A stretch of 64,000 bases of DNA from the NCBI RefSeq assembly GCF_013623775.1, contig NZ_JABFAM010000009.1, positions 124,001 to 188,000 of the forward strand, read 5' to 3'. The notes under the pieces were generated by a model. The model did no database searches. It saw nothing but the letters and a program-made list of their open reading frames with translations, and was not told where the DNA came from. The DNA is from Rufibacter sp. XAAS-G3-1. Its GTDB lineage: Bacteria; Bacteroidota; Bacteroidia; Cytophagales; Hymenobacteraceae. Of the stretch, positions 9,109 to 18,308 are shown one piece after another (the first letter of the stretch is position 1; the number at the start of each line of letters is the position of its first letter). The position numbers and the translations under genes were made by a program.

Positions 9109-9873
9109 CTACTTGCTCTTAAACCCTTGAATGAAGTTGCGGGTAAAATCAGACAGCACTAACGTTCCGCTGATTCCGGCGCGCTCAATTAGCAATTTAT
9201 CCCAATGCTGGGTTCCTTCCCAGAAAACCTGTTTAAGGGCAGCCAAGGCCTCTGGACTATAGGAGGCTAATCTGGAGGCAAAGGCCTGAACGGCGGCGTC
9301 CATTTGCGCAACTGACTCATACACTTCGGCGTACAATCCCTTTTCCTTCGCCCAGGCCGCCGACCTGAACTCAGTTGCATCCAAGGCCAGTTGCGAGAAA
9401 GCAGACAAACCAATCTTCCGTTCCACCGCTGGCCCCACCACAAACGGCCCAATACCTACGGCAATCTCACTTAACTTCACCGAGGCCTGTTGGGTGGCCA
9501 AGCAATAGTCCGTAGCCGCGGCCACGCCCACGCCGCCGCCAATGGCCTTGCCCTGTACTCTTCCCACTATGATCTTGCCGCAGGTTCGGCACGCGTTGAT
9601 CACCTTCGCAAAACCCGAGAAGAACTCCAGCCCCTGCGCTTTGCTCTGGATGGAAATCAACTCATCAAAGCTGGCCCCCGCGCAGAAAGTCCGTTCCCCT
9701 TCGCTCTGGAGCACAATGACTTTTACTTGTCCGTCTTGTCCAGCCCGCAGAATAGTCTGGGCCAACTGGTTCAATAAGGCGCCCGGCAAGGAATTATGCG
9801 ACGGATGGAAAAACGAAATGGTACCAATACCGGTTTCATCAATGGCAAGCGTTACGTGACCTGTTTCTGTCAT
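9109..9873 (-). CDS. Enoyl-CoA hydratase/isomerase, probable PaaF-type
   Basis: A 254-residue crotonase-fold protein. The oxyanion-hole segment FCAGASFDEL and the glycine-rich AIGGGVGVAAATDYCLA are present. The usual catalytic Glu pair is not clear, since the second motif reads AVGIGPFVVGPAVERKIG. In phenylacetate catabolism, PaaF hydrates 2,3-dehydroadipyl-CoA. This gene is the last of the paa cluster, so PaaF is the natural assignment, but the family is broad and the sequence is divergent. It is separated from paaZ by 385 bp of repeats and may have its own promoter. Confidence 0.7.
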   Translation of the reverse strand: MTETGHVTLAIDETGIGTISFFHPSHNSLPGALLNQLAQTILRAGQDGQVKVIVLQSEGERTFCAGASFDELISIQSKAQGLEFFSGFAKVINACRTCGKIIVGRVQGKAIGGGVGVAAATDYCLATQQASVKLSEIAVGIGPFVVGPAVERKIGLSAFSQLALDATEFRSAAWAKEKGLYAEVYESVAQMDAAVQAFASRLASYSPEALAALKQVFWEGTQHWDKLLIERAGISGTLVLSDFTRNFIQGFKSK

Positions 9874-9915
9874 TTTATGTTTAAATCTAACTTCTTACAA
9901 CTTACAACGATTTCA

Positions 9916-10129
9916 CTGGCGCGAGTCGCCAGGCTCGTGCCTACGGATGGTGGGTAGTCTCTGACTACCCTCGCTGCCTCAGCAGCGACATTTCGCATAA
10001 GAGAATTAACACTTGAGGCTCCGGCAACTGCCTTTTCACCATCCCGCCCTCAGGGCACCCCTCCTAAAGTAGGAGGGGAATTTTTGGTCACCGTCGCTAC
10101 TATGGCACGAGACTTCAGTCTCGCGCCAG
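9916..10129. repeat. Long composite repeat with CTGGCGCGAG ends (family 4b), 214 bp
   Basis: The element begins CTGGCGCGAG and ends CTCGCGCCAG, a 10-bp perfect terminal inverted repeat. Inside are smaller hairpins (GGTAGTC...GACTACC; CTCCTAAAGTAGGAG). Most of the interior recurs in reverse orientation at about 36650-36792 (CTCCCCTCCTAGTTTAGG, GGCGGGTGGTGAAAAG). It fills the gap between paaZ and the last hydratase gene and has no coding capacity. Confidence 0.7.
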
Positions 10130-10258
10130 AATAAAATGCAAACCCGTTTCAGGGCTGATTTTATGAAAACAAGCTCAAAACAGGGCCTACTACTGAAAAT
10201 GAAGCATCTCCACATCTTCAAATTTCCTCATCTTCAAATCTCCCCATCTTCAAATCAC

Positions 10259-12310
10259 TTAGGCTTGCTCCAGCTTCTTCACCATGGTCATGATGGTGGC
10301 GATGGCAACGGTGTCACCTGTTTCATCGGTCACGTCCACCAACCATTTCACAATGCCTTTGGCTACGTCTTCCTCGCTGCGTTTCTCCTGGGCTACTTTC
10401 TCTTTCACCGTCAGTTTTACCCCAATGGTCATGCCGGGGTACACGGGTTTGGTGAAGCGGCAGTTTTCAAGTCCGTAGTTTAAGAGAACTGGGCCTTTTT
10501 TGGGGTCTACAAACATACCGGCGGCTTTAGACAAGATGTAATAGCCGTGAGCCACGCGCCCGGTGAACAAGGTGCCTTCCAACGAGGTGGCGTCTACGTG
10601 GGCGTAGAAATGGTCGCCGGAGACGTTGGCGAAGTTGGTGATGTCGGCCTCGGTCACGGTGTGGCGGTGCGTGACCCAGGTTTCAGAGATCTCCAGTTCC
10701 TCAAAGTGTTTCCGGAACGGATGCACATCTTTTTCTATCTGCCTGGCACCTTGCTGGTACACGCCTGTAATGGCCGTAATCATGGAAGGAGAACCCTGGA
10801 TGGCCGTTCGCTGCATAAAGTGTTTTACACCGCGTACGCCGCCCATTTCCTCGCCGCCGCCTGCTCTGCCGGGCCCGCCGTGGGTGAGCATGGGCATGGG
10901 GGAACCGTGGCCGGTGCTTTCCTTCGCGCAGGCATTGTCTAAGACCAGAATACGGCCGTGGTGCGTGGCGGCACCGATGGCAAACTCCTGGGCAATGGTT
11001 GGGTCTGCCGTGGCGATGGACGCGACCAGCGAGCCTTTTCCCAGCTTGGTTAACGCAATCGCCTCGTCTAAATGTCTATAGGGCATAATGGTAGCCACCG
11101 GCCCGAAGGCTTCCACCTCGTGGGTGTTGGTGTACCGGAACGGCTCAGGGTTCAGCATCACAATGGGCGAGATGAACGCGCCTTTCTCTTGGTCGGCCCC
11201 AATGAGGTTTACCTGGTTCAGGTCGCCGTACACAATGGGTGTTTGACGGGCAAGTTCTTTTACCTGCTCCCTAAGTTTCTTTAGCTGTTCCCGGCCAACC
11301 AGTGCACCCATGCGCACCCCTTCGGCCTGCGGATCTCCGATGGCCGTTTTGGAAAGTTCTTTTCCCAAGGCAATCTGCACATCTTCCACCAGTTTCTCCG
11401 GTACAATGGCCCTCCGGATGGCGGTGCATTTCTGTCCGGCCTTGGACGTGATTTCCTTCCGGATTTCCTTGATGAACAGATCAAATTCGGGAGTTCCGGG
11501 CACCGCGTCTTCGCCTAAGACCGAGCTGTTCAGCGAATCGGCCTCCATGGTGAACGGGACTGCCTCCTGAATAAGCCGTGGGTGCGCCTTGAGTAACCGA
11601 CCCGTATGCGCCGAACCCGTGAATGTCACCACATCCTGGTAGGTCACATGATCCAGAATGCCTTCGCCGGTACCGGTCACCAGCTGCAAAGCTCCTTCCG
11701 GCAATATGTTTGAGGCAATGATTTCCCGCACCACGGCTTCGGTAAGGAAAGCGGTGATGGGAGCGGGTTTCACAATGGCCGGCATGCCCGCCAGCAGGTT
11801 CACCGCTATTTTCTCCAGCATGCCCCACACCGGAAAATTATAGGCATTGATGTGGACGGCCACCCCCTCTTTGGGCACCAGAATGTGGTGCCCCATGAAG
11901 GTGCCGCCTTTGGACAAACCAATGGGTTCATCCTCTACAAAGTAGGGTTTGTCTGGAAACTGCTTGCGCAAAGAGGCATAGGCGAACAGGTTGCCAATGC
12001 CGCCCTCAATGTCTACCCAGCTATCGGCACGGGTGGCTCCCGTGCGGTAACTTAACTTATAAAAGTCTTCTTTTTTGGTTTGCAGGTGCAGCGCCAGGGC
12101 TTTGAGCATGCGGCCGCGTTCCTGGAACGTCATCTTCCGAAGGGCTCGGTTCCCTTTGGCGCGGGCGTATTCCAGCATGGCGTTGAAGTCAAGCCCGCCG
12201 CTATAGGCCATGCAGATCAAGTCTCCGGTCACGGCGTCCACCATCTCACTTTCTTTCCCAGAGCCGGGCGTCCACTGGCCCATGGCGTAATTCTGCAATA
12301 CTGCGGTCAT
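10259..12310 (-). CDS. paaZ: Bifunctional PaaZ: oxepin-CoA hydrolase / 3-oxo-5,6-dehydrosuberyl-CoA semialdehyde dehydrogenase
   Basis: A 683-residue fusion that opens the oxepin-CoA ring and oxidises the resulting aldehyde. The ALDH domain (about 1-520) has catalytic C295 (GQKCTAIRR) and E256 (TMEADSLNSS), the same numbers as in E. coli PaaZ. The C-terminal MaoC-type hydratase (about 535-683) keeps D566 and H571 (SGDHFYAHVD), matching E. coli D561/H566 shifted by five. Both active sites look intact. It lies 141 bp after paaY; the gap contains one palindromic box. Confidence 0.96.
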   Translation of the reverse strand: MTAVLQNYAMGQWTPGSGKESEMVDAVTGDLICMAYSGGLDFNAMLEYARAKGNRALRKMTFQERGRMLKALALHLQTKKEDFYKLSYRTGATRADSWVDIEGGIGNLFAYASLRKQFPDKPYFVEDEPIGLSKGGTFMGHHILVPKEGVAVHINAYNFPVWGMLEKIAVNLLAGMPAIVKPAPITAFLTEAVVREIIASNILPEGALQLVTGTGEGILDHVTYQDVVTFTGSAHTGRLLKAHPRLIQEAVPFTMEADSLNSSVLGEDAVPGTPEFDLFIKEIRKEITSKAGQKCTAIRRAIVPEKLVEDVQIALGKELSKTAIGDPQAEGVRMGALVGREQLKKLREQVKELARQTPIVYGDLNQVNLIGADQEKGAFISPIVMLNPEPFRYTNTHEVEAFGPVATIMPYRHLDEAIALTKLGKGSLVASIATADPTIAQEFAIGAATHHGRILVLDNACAKESTGHGSPMPMLTHGGPGRAGGGEEMGGVRGVKHFMQRTAIQGSPSMITAITGVYQQGARQIEKDVHPFRKHFEELEISETWVTHRHTVTEADITNFANVSGDHFYAHVDATSLEGTLFTGRVAHGYYILSKAAGMFVDPKKGPVLLNYGLENCRFTKPVYPGMTIGVKLTVKEKVAQEKRSEEDVAKGIVKWLVDVTDETGDTVAIATIMTMVKKLEQA

Positions 12311-12365
12311 ATTTTTTAGTGGTTAGTTGCTGGTTGTTAGTTTTCGGCTTTAAACTCCTTGCCTT

Positions 12366-12403
12366 GGTTTTAGGCCTGTTTTCTGAAAAACTCGTCTAAA
12401 ACG
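12366..12403. repeat. Palindromic box (family 1) between paaY and paaZ
   Basis: GGTTTTAGGCCTGTTTTC facing AAAACTCGTCTAAAACG with a short loop. One mutated arm shows the box is decaying. It lies inside the paa cluster without interrupting a gene. Confidence 0.75.
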
Positions 12404-12451
12404 AAACAGCCAATCTTCACGGGACAAGGTGTTTTTAGTTCTTCCTGCTGT

Positions 12452-13048
12452 CTACTCTCCTTTTCGTGCAGTCCAGATCTGGTATCCGCCTTCCTGCCTT
12501 GTCCGGTTTTCCGGGACTTGCCGGAGGGGTTCGCAGGGCTTTAGGGTCGCGTGGAGATCGGCGGGAAGCTGCATGTAGATCTGGGTGCCTTCGGTTTTCC
12601 AGGCGATCATCTCCTCGCTCACCTGTTTCACAATCTTATGTGGATTGCCTACCACTACGCTCCGGGGCGGAATCTTTTCATCGGCCCGCACAAAACACAG
12701 GGCGCCCACAATGCTTTCATCGCCAATCTCCACTCTATCCATGATGACGGCGTTCATGCCTACCATCACGTTGCGGCCAATGGTGGCCCCGTGAATGATG
12801 GCGCCGTGTCCAATGTGCGCCATTTCTTTCAACAAAACCGTGGTGCCCGGAAACATATGGATGGTGCAGTTTTCCTGCACGTTGCAGTTGTCTTCAATAA
12901 TGATCTCGCCCCAATCTCCCCTGATGGCGGCTCCCGGGCCCACGTACACGTTTTCCCCGATGAGCACATTACCCGTAACCGTCGCCTGCGGATGCACAAA
13001 GGCGCTTTCATGCACCACGGGCACGTAGCCGTTGAATTCGTAGGTCAT
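12452..13048 (-). CDS. paaY: PaaY-type hexapeptide-repeat protein (gamma-carbonic anhydrase fold)
   Basis: A 198-residue left-handed beta-helix protein with repeating [LIV]-G-X4 turns (TVTGNVLIGENVYVGPGAAI, ATIGRNVMVGMNAVI). The metal-binding histidines typical of the gamma-CA fold are seen in IHMFPGT and HIGHGAIIHG. In phenylacetate clusters, PaaY is a thioesterase that clears 2-hydroxycyclohepta-1,4,6-triene-1-formyl-CoA and other dead-end CoA esters. The ATG overlaps the thiolase stop by 4 bp (13045-13048), indicating translational coupling. Confidence 0.9.
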   Translation of the reverse strand: MTYEFNGYVPVVHESAFVHPQATVTGNVLIGENVYVGPGAAIRGDWGEIIIEDNCNVQENCTIHMFPGTTVLLKEMAHIGHGAIIHGATIGRNVMVGMNAVIMDRVEIGDESIVGALCFVRADEKIPPRSVVVGNPHKIVKQVSEEMIAWKTEGTQIYMQLPADLHATLKPCEPLRQVPENRTRQEGGYQIWTARKGE

Positions 13049-14250
13049 ACCCGTTCAATAATGACGGCGTACCCTTGCCCAACGCCCACGCACATGGTTA
13101 TTAGGGCATAGCGTTTGTTTTGTCTGTGCAGTTCTATGGCCGCTGAGTTCAGGATTCTGGCCCCGCTCATTCCCAGCGGATGGCCTAAAGCAATAGCGCC
13201 GCCATTCGGGTTGATGCGGGGGTCATGGTCGTCAATTCCCAAGCCCCGGGTGCAGGTCAAGACCTGGGAGGCGAAGGCTTCGTTTATTTCAATCAGATCA
13301 ATGTCGTTCAACGTCAAACCGGCTCTTTGCAGGGCCATTTGCGTGGCGGGAACCGGCCCCATGCCCATGTACCGGGGTTCTACCCCAGCCGCGCCCATGG
13401 AAACGTAGCGGGCTTTGGGGGTGAGGTTGTATTTCTTCAGGCCTTCCTCAGAGGCGAATAACAGCGCCGCCGCCCCGTCGTTCAAGCCCGAGGCGTTGCC
13501 CGCCGTCACCGTTCCTTCTTTATGGAAAGCCGGCCGAAGCTTCGCCAACACCTCCAGCGTGGTGGTGGGTTTAATGAATTCATCCTGGGCAAACACGTTG
13601 GGCTCGCCTTTCTTCTGCGGAATGCTTACGGGCACAATCTCCTCGGCAAACCTTCCGGCTTCCTGGGCTTTGGTGGCTTTCTGTTGTGACCAGAGAGCAA
13701 ACGCATCCTGATCTTCGCGGGTAATGCCTTCCCGGCAGGCCAGGTTCTCGGCGGTTTCACCCATGCCATGGGTGCCGAACACTTCGTGGATTTTTGGGTT
13801 CACGAAACGCCACCCGAAGCTGGAATCGAACATCTGGGCATCTCGGCCGAAGGGCGTGCTGGTTTTGGAAATCACCCAAGGCCCTCTGGTCATGTTCTCC
13901 AGCCCACCGGCTACAAACAAATCACCGTCACCGCACTGAATGGCCCGTGCCGCCGCCACCGAAGCAGACAGGCCAGAGGCGCAAAGACGGTTGATGGTTT
14001 CGCCGGGAACCGAGAACGGCAGTCCCGCCAACAACAGGGACATACGGGCCACGTTGCGGTTGTCTTCCCCGGCCTGGTTTGCGCAGCCCATGATCACATC
14101 GGCAATGGCCGCCGGATCTGCCGTGGGATTCCGTTTCAGCAACTCCTGGATCACGAGCGCCCCTAAATCATCGGGCCGCACCGTGGCCAAAGACCCGCCA
14201 AAATTCCCGATGGGTGTGCGAATGCCGTCTACTAGATATGCTTGCTTCAT
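13045..14250 (-). CDS. paaJ: 3-oxoadipyl-CoA / 3-oxo-5,6-dehydrosuberyl-CoA thiolase
   Basis: A 401-residue thiolase cleaving the last intermediates of phenylacetate breakdown to acetyl-CoA and succinyl-CoA. Active residues are C90 (INRLCASG), H357 (LGHPLGMSG) and C387 (TMCVGVGQG). NEAFASQ is also present. The start is ATG 14250 (MKQAYLVDGIRTPIG); the frame opens 12 codons earlier without family likeness. It overlaps paaY and lies 218 bp after paaH, a gap taken up by two inverted-repeat elements. Confidence 0.93.
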   Translation of the reverse strand: MKQAYLVDGIRTPIGNFGGSLATVRPDDLGALVIQELLKRNPTADPAAIADVIMGCANQAGEDNRNVARMSLLLAGLPFSVPGETINRLCASGLSASVAAARAIQCGDGDLFVAGGLENMTRGPWVISKTSTPFGRDAQMFDSSFGWRFVNPKIHEVFGTHGMGETAENLACREGITREDQDAFALWSQQKATKAQEAGRFAEEIVPVSIPQKKGEPNVFAQDEFIKPTTTLEVLAKLRPAFHKEGTVTAGNASGLNDGAAALLFASEEGLKKYNLTPKARYVSMGAAGVEPRYMGMGPVPATQMALQRAGLTLNDIDLIEINEAFASQVLTCTRGLGIDDHDPRINPNGGAIALGHPLGMSGARILNSAAIELHRQNKRYALITMCVGVGQGYAVIIERV

Positions 14251-14320
14251 GGTTGTCTTTTCTAAGCGCTGGCTTAAAGTCTTCAATTTTATGCAGCTTA
14301 CTATGCTACTATTTATGGCC

Positions 14321-14400
14321 TACTATGGCGCGGAAGTTACTTCCGTGACGTTCCTTTGTGATTCTTCATAAGTCACGGAACTTACTTCCGCGCCATAGTA
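14321..14400. repeat. Long inverted repeat with CTATGGCGCGGAAGT arms (family 6)
   Basis: Two 29-nt arms (14321-14349 and 14372-14400), each itself partly palindromic (GGAAGTTACTTCC), face each other across a 22-nt loop. Related sequence recurs at 27397-27436 as a single palindrome and at 54223-54250 as a half element. It lies between paaH and paaJ. Confidence 0.8.
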
Positions 14401-14425
14401 CCCTAATCTATTTCTCAAGGAAACC

Positions 14426-14465
14426 GCGTTTAGTGGCTGTTTTTACTAAAACAGCCACTAAACGC
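14426..14465. repeat. Palindromic box (family 1) directly after paaH
   Basis: A near-perfect palindrome: GCGTTTAGTGGCTGTTTT, short loop, AAAACAGCCACTAAACGC. It ends 3 bp before the paaH stop codon region on the minus strand, so it would form a stem at the 3' end of the paaH message. Confidence 0.8.
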
Positions 14466-14468
14466 AGT

Positions 14469-15632
14469 CTATAACCCTGGAAAAAACGTCTGATTTTCCC
14501 GCACCATTTTGCGGAGGAGCGGGCTGGCGCGGTAACGGTCTTCGTGGTATTCTTTGTAGAGGCCGTCTAAAGTTGCCAGCACGTGTTGCGCACCTAGTTC
14601 ATCGGCCCAGGCCAGTAACCCTTTGGGGTAGTTCACGCCTTTGGTCATGGCTAGTTCCAGGTCTTCTTTGGAGGCCACGCGTAAGGCCAACGCATCAATC
14701 GCCTCATTGATGAGCATGGCTAGAATACGGTTCAAGATGTAATGGCCCAGTTGCTCGTCTCTGGTGGGCGCCGGAGGAACTGCACCTTCCTGGTAATTAT
14801 AAAAACCTCTCCCAGATTTCCGGCCGAAGTAGCCTGCCTCAAACAGCCGTTTTTGGGTGAACGAGGGTTTATAGCGCGGATCATAGAAAAAAGAGGCAAA
14901 AACGGACTCGGTGACGCGGTAATTCACGTCGTGCCCAATGAAGTCCATGAGGGTGAACGGGCCCATTTTGAAGCCGCCCAGTTCTGTCATGGCCCAGTCA
15001 ATGGTGGCGATGTCGGCAATGCCTTCTTCGTAGATCCGGATGGCCTCGCCGTAGAACGGACGGGCTACGCGGTTCACGATGAAACCGGGCGTGTCTTGGG
15101 CGATGACCGGCAATTTGCCCCAGGATTGCACCATATCCTTTATTTCTTCGGCCAATCCCTCGCGGGTTTGTACCGCCGGAATAATCTCTACCAACGGCAT
15201 TACCGGAGCCGGGTTGAAAAAGTGGATTCCAATGAAGCGCTCTGGGTTCTGGCAAGCCGAAGCAATGGAAGCAATGGATAAAGAAGAAGTGTTGCTGGCC
15301 AGTATACAATGCTCTGGCACAATCATTTCCACCTCCCTGAACAAGTTCTGCTTTACCTCCAGGTCTTCTACCACTGCCTCCAACACTAGATCACAATCCC
15401 CAAAGTCTTGGTGCGCCTCTGTGAAGTTTAACCGATCCTGAATATCAGCCGCATCATTTTCTGACAGCTTCCCCTTTGCCGATAGCTTGCGCAAGGAGCC
15501 TTTGATGCTCTTGGCGGCGCGCTCCAATGCCTGTGCGTTTTTGTCTAGCAGATGGACTTTATGGCCCGCCGTGGCGATGACCTGCGCAATGCCGGAGCCC
15601 ATGGCCCCGCTCCCGATGATGCCTACGATCAT
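14469..15632 (-). CDS. paaH: 3-hydroxyadipyl-CoA dehydrogenase
   Basis: A 387-residue 3-hydroxyacyl-CoA dehydrogenase oxidising 3-hydroxyadipyl-CoA with NAD+. The N-terminal Rossmann motif is VGIIGSGAMGSGIAQ. Family motifs include ASNTSSLSI, GIHFFNPAPVMPLVEI (catalytic His) and DTPGFIVNRVARPF. A duplicated C-terminal domain is present, giving the monofunctional 380-390 residue form. The 5' end overlaps the paaG stop by 4 bp. Confidence 0.93.
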   Translation of the reverse strand: MIVGIIGSGAMGSGIAQVIATAGHKVHLLDKNAQALERAAKSIKGSLRKLSAKGKLSENDAADIQDRLNFTEAHQDFGDCDLVLEAVVEDLEVKQNLFREVEMIVPEHCILASNTSSLSIASIASACQNPERFIGIHFFNPAPVMPLVEIIPAVQTREGLAEEIKDMVQSWGKLPVIAQDTPGFIVNRVARPFYGEAIRIYEEGIADIATIDWAMTELGGFKMGPFTLMDFIGHDVNYRVTESVFASFFYDPRYKPSFTQKRLFEAGYFGRKSGRGFYNYQEGAVPPAPTRDEQLGHYILNRILAMLINEAIDALALRVASKEDLELAMTKGVNYPKGLLAWADELGAQHVLATLDGLYKEYHEDRYRASPLLRKMVRENQTFFPGL

Positions 15633-16414
15633 TGTCCGGTGAAATTAGGTTTACGCTTCTGAAGGAAGGCCTCTACCCCTTCTTTGAAATCATGGGTCTG
15701 TCCGGCTTTCTGTTGGTAGACAGCTTCCTGTTCCAGCTGTTCTGCCAGGGTATTCTGGAATGTCACGTTCAACAGTTGTTTGGTGTAGGCCAGGCCTTTG
15801 GTAGGCATCTGGGCTAGTTTTTGCGCCAGTTCCATTACTTCGGTGTCAAACGCCTCGTCGGGAAACGTCTTGTAAATCATACCCATCTGTACAGCGTCCG
15901 GTGCGCTCACTTTGTCGCCGGTCATCATCAACGCCGAAGCCCGCTGCAGACCAATCAGGCGCGGAAGGAAGAACGTACCCGCACTGTCTGGAATCAAGCC
16001 GATTTTGCTGAAAGCCTGAATAAACGAAGCCGATTCCTTGGCGACCACCAGGTCACAAGCCAAGGCCAGGTTGGCTCCGGCTCCGGCGGCCACTCCGTTC
16101 ACCGCGGCCAGCACGGGTTTGTTCAACTCCCGCAACAGCAGGATAATGGGGTTGTACTGCTGCACCACAATCTGGGAGATTTCCATGCTGGCTGGGCCGG
16201 TGGCCTCGGCTAAGTCCTGTCCGGCGCAGAAGGCTTTTCCTTCGCCGGTTAGCAGGATGGCCCGTACTTCCTCGTTTTCGCCGCAGGCGCGCAGGTGCTC
16301 CTGTAGGGCCAGGGCCATCTCGCGGTTGAAGCTGTTGTAGACGTTGGGGCGGTTTAGCCTAAGGGTGGCCACGCCGTTCTCCAGAGAATAAGTGATGAAG
16401 TTGCTTTGGGTCAT
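15629..16414 (-). CDS. paaG: Ring 1,2-epoxyphenylacetyl-CoA isomerase
   Basis: A 261-residue crotonase-fold enzyme that converts 1,2-epoxyphenylacetyl-CoA to oxepin-CoA. Seen motifs are LNRPNVYNSFNREM, GKAFCAGQDLAE, AAVNGVAAGAGANLALACDL and KIGLIPDSAGTFFLPRLIG, where the Asp of IPDSAG is the conserved acid of PaaG-type isomerases. The start is ATG 16414, four bases after the paaD stop on the minus strand. It overlaps paaH by 4 bp. Confidence 0.93.
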   Translation of the reverse strand: MTQSNFITYSLENGVATLRLNRPNVYNSFNREMALALQEHLRACGENEEVRAILLTGEGKAFCAGQDLAEATGPASMEISQIVVQQYNPIILLLRELNKPVLAAVNGVAAGAGANLALACDLVVAKESASFIQAFSKIGLIPDSAGTFFLPRLIGLQRASALMMTGDKVSAPDAVQMGMIYKTFPDEAFDTEVMELAQKLAQMPTKGLAYTKQLLNVTFQNTLAEQLEQEAVYQQKAGQTHDFKEGVEAFLQKRKPNFTGQ

Positions 16415-16418
16415 AGTT

Positions 16419-16910
16419 TTATTTGAGGCACTTGAAGTAGTCAAACGGCTCCAGGCAGTCAAGGCACTGGTAATGCGCCTTACAGGAAGTAGAGCCAAAC
16501 TGGCTGATCAATTTGGTGTTTTCTGATTTGCAAAGCGGACAACGCACCAGGGTGTCCCGCCCGAAAAGGGCATGGATGTCACCGTTCGGTTCTACCGGTG
16601 GGGCGATGCCGTAGGCTTCCAACTTCACTTTCCCATCGGGGGTAAGCCAATCGGTTGTCCAGGCGGGGCTGAGCTGTAGATTTACGCTTACGTCTTTGAA
16701 CCCCAGGGCCAGAAGTTTCAGCTTGATATCGGCGGCAATGGTGTTCATGGCCGGACAACCCGAGTACGTGGGCGTAATGGTCACCTGCACATGTCCGTCT
16801 TCCCGCACCCGCACATTCCGCAGCACCCCCAGATCCAGAATGCTCAGTACCGGAATTTCGGGGTCAGATACCTCTTCCAAAAGTTGCCAGATGTTCTCTT
16901 CGGTTGTCAC
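16419..16910 (-). CDS. paaD: PaaD, maturation factor of the phenylacetyl-CoA epoxidase
   Basis: A 163-residue MIP18/DUF59-type protein needed for epoxidase function, probably in Fe-S or diiron maturation. It shows DPEIPVLSILDLGVLRNV and TPTYSGCPAMN. The C-terminal zinc-ribbon-like tail has five Cys (RCPLC, SCKAHYQCLDC) before a final Cys. A GTG at 16910 (VTTEENIW) is taken as start because family members begin there. An ATG 12 codons upstream (16946) is possible. Confidence 0.88.
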   Translation of the reverse strand: MTTEENIWQLLEEVSDPEIPVLSILDLGVLRNVRVREDGHVQVTITPTYSGCPAMNTIAADIKLKLLALGFKDVSVNLQLSPAWTTDWLTPDGKVKLEAYGIAPPVEPNGDIHALFGRDTLVRCPLCKSENTKLISQFGSTSCKAHYQCLDCLEPFDYFKCLK

Positions 16911-17003
16911 TCTATTTAGTATCAAGTAGCACGTATCAGGTAGCAAGACACAAGACTTCTCTGCCTTGTTTTATAGTTGCTTTCGGTAAAAATTAAACCA
17001 TCC

Positions 17004-17100
17004 ATTTGTCATCTTGGAAGAATCTTGTGAGCCAGCCAGAATTGCTTTGACTAACCGGTATTGCCGTTCGCGATCAAGATCCTTTGGGGAGGACAAAGAG
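17004..17100. repeat. TTTGTCATC...GACAAAG inverted element (family 5) between paaC and paaD
   Basis: A roughly 97-bp degenerate inverted repeat whose ends read TTTGTCATCTTGGAAG and CCTTTGGGGAGGACAAAG, with AATCTTGTGAGCC and CAAGATC inside. Related copies lie at 27901, 45436 and 54251. It splits the otherwise tightly packed paa genes. Confidence 0.65.
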
Positions 17101-17168
17101 GTAGAGTGTGTTTCAGCCTCCGTTTTTCACTTACTTTTAGAAAATCAGGTTCTAAACGGCGGCTTTTC

Positions 17169-17972
17169 TTACCACTCCAAACCCGGGTACGCCCGTTGCA
17201 GGTACTGCAATTCAGTTAAGAGGTAGCCCAAATGCTCGGTATGAAGGCCGGTTTTGCCGCCCTTCTGCATGAACACGTTTTGCGGTACCTCCAAGGTGGC
17301 TTCAGCAAATACTTTGGCTACGTGGGCTTCCCACTGCGGCTGCAAGGCGCTGTACTCGGGGATGAAGCTGGCCTGCGCCAACTGCTTTTCAGTCTGGGTC
17401 ATGGCGAAGAGTTCGCCGGAGTACCTCCAGAGGTTGCTCAGGGCTTTCTCTATGCGGCGTTTGCTTTCCTCGGTGCCATCGCCCAGGCGGATGATCCATT
17501 CTGAGCTCCACTTGAGGTGGTAACTGGCTTCTTTGAAGGATTTGGCGGCAATGCCCGCCAGCCCTGGGTCTGGGCTGTTTTGCAGGTCTTTTAGCAAAAA
17601 GAAGTGAAAACCGTCAAAGATAAACTGCCGCATGACGGTATCTGCAAAATCACCATTAGGCTGTTCCACCAGCAGCGGGTTCTTGTATTCCACCGCCTCG
17701 CGCAGGTAAGCCAAATCATCTTCTGTCCGACCTTTTCCTTCCAGTTCGGCGGCGTATTGGTACAGGCTGCGGGTCTCTCCAATCAAATCCAGGGCGATGT
17801 TGGCCATGGCCAAGTCCTGTTCCAGAATGGGGCCGTGGCCACACCACTCAGATAAGCGGTGCCCCAGAATAAGGCTGGTGTCCGCCAACTGCAGGGTGTA
17901 GTCAAATAACAACACCCTAAGTTCGGGTGAATAGTTCTGCAGCGCAGCCGTTGGTGTATGCTGTAGATCCAT
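17169..17972 (-). CDS. paaC: Phenylacetyl-CoA epoxidase subunit PaaC
   Basis: A 267-residue ferritin-like, non-catalytic structural subunit of the PaaABCE epoxidase, forming the PaaAC core. Characteristic stretches are FDYTLQLADTSLILGHRLSEWCGHGP, here noted by ends only, then ANIALDLIGETRSLYQYAA and HLKWSSEWIIRLGDGTEES. It starts 3 bp after the paaB stop, so the two are surely one transcript. After it comes the family 5 repeat and paaD. Confidence 0.94.
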   Translation of the reverse strand: MDLQHTPTAALQNYSPELRVLLFDYTLQLADTSLILGHRLSEWCGHGPILEQDLAMANIALDLIGETRSLYQYAAELEGKGRTEDDLAYLREAVEYKNPLLVEQPNGDFADTVMRQFIFDGFHFFLLKDLQNSPDPGLAGIAAKSFKEASYHLKWSSEWIIRLGDGTEESKRRIEKALSNLWRYSGELFAMTQTEKQLAQASFIPEYSALQPQWEAHVAKVFAEATLEVPQNVFMQKGGKTGLHTEHLGYLLTELQYLQRAYPGLEW

Positions 17973-17975
17973 GGC

Positions 17976-18266
17976 TTACATGTTTTTGATTTCGGCGGGC
18001 ACCTCATAGAAGGTAGGGTGCCGGTACACTTTGTCAGTGGCGGGGTCAAAGAAAGCGGCGGCCTCGTCTGGGTTGGATGCGTGCACGTGCTTCGATTCCA
18101 CCACCCAGATGCTCACGCCTTCCATGCGGCGGGTGTACACATCGCGGGCGTTCTGGATGGCCATCTCGGCATCAGAGGCGTGCAGGCTGCCTACGTGTTT
18201 ATGGTCTAGGCCTTGTTTGCTTCTGATGAAGACTTCCCATAGCGGCCATTCTTTCTGCTGATTCAT
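17976..18266 (-). CDS. paaB: Phenylacetyl-CoA epoxidase subunit PaaB
   Basis: A 96-residue small subunit linking PaaAC dimers in the epoxidase. It begins MNQQKEWPLWEVFIRSKQG and contains HVGSLHASDAEMAIQNARD and YTRRMEGVSIWVV, typical for PaaB. Length matches the family (about 95). It sits 42 bp after paaA and 3 bp before paaC. Confidence 0.95.
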   Translation of the reverse strand: MNQQKEWPLWEVFIRSKQGLDHKHVGSLHASDAEMAIQNARDVYTRRMEGVSIWVVESKHVHASNPDEAAAFFDPATDKVYRHPTFYEVPAEIKNM

Positions 18267-18308
18267 TGAATGAATGTTTGATTAAGTGAATTAGTGAATG
18301 AGGAAGAA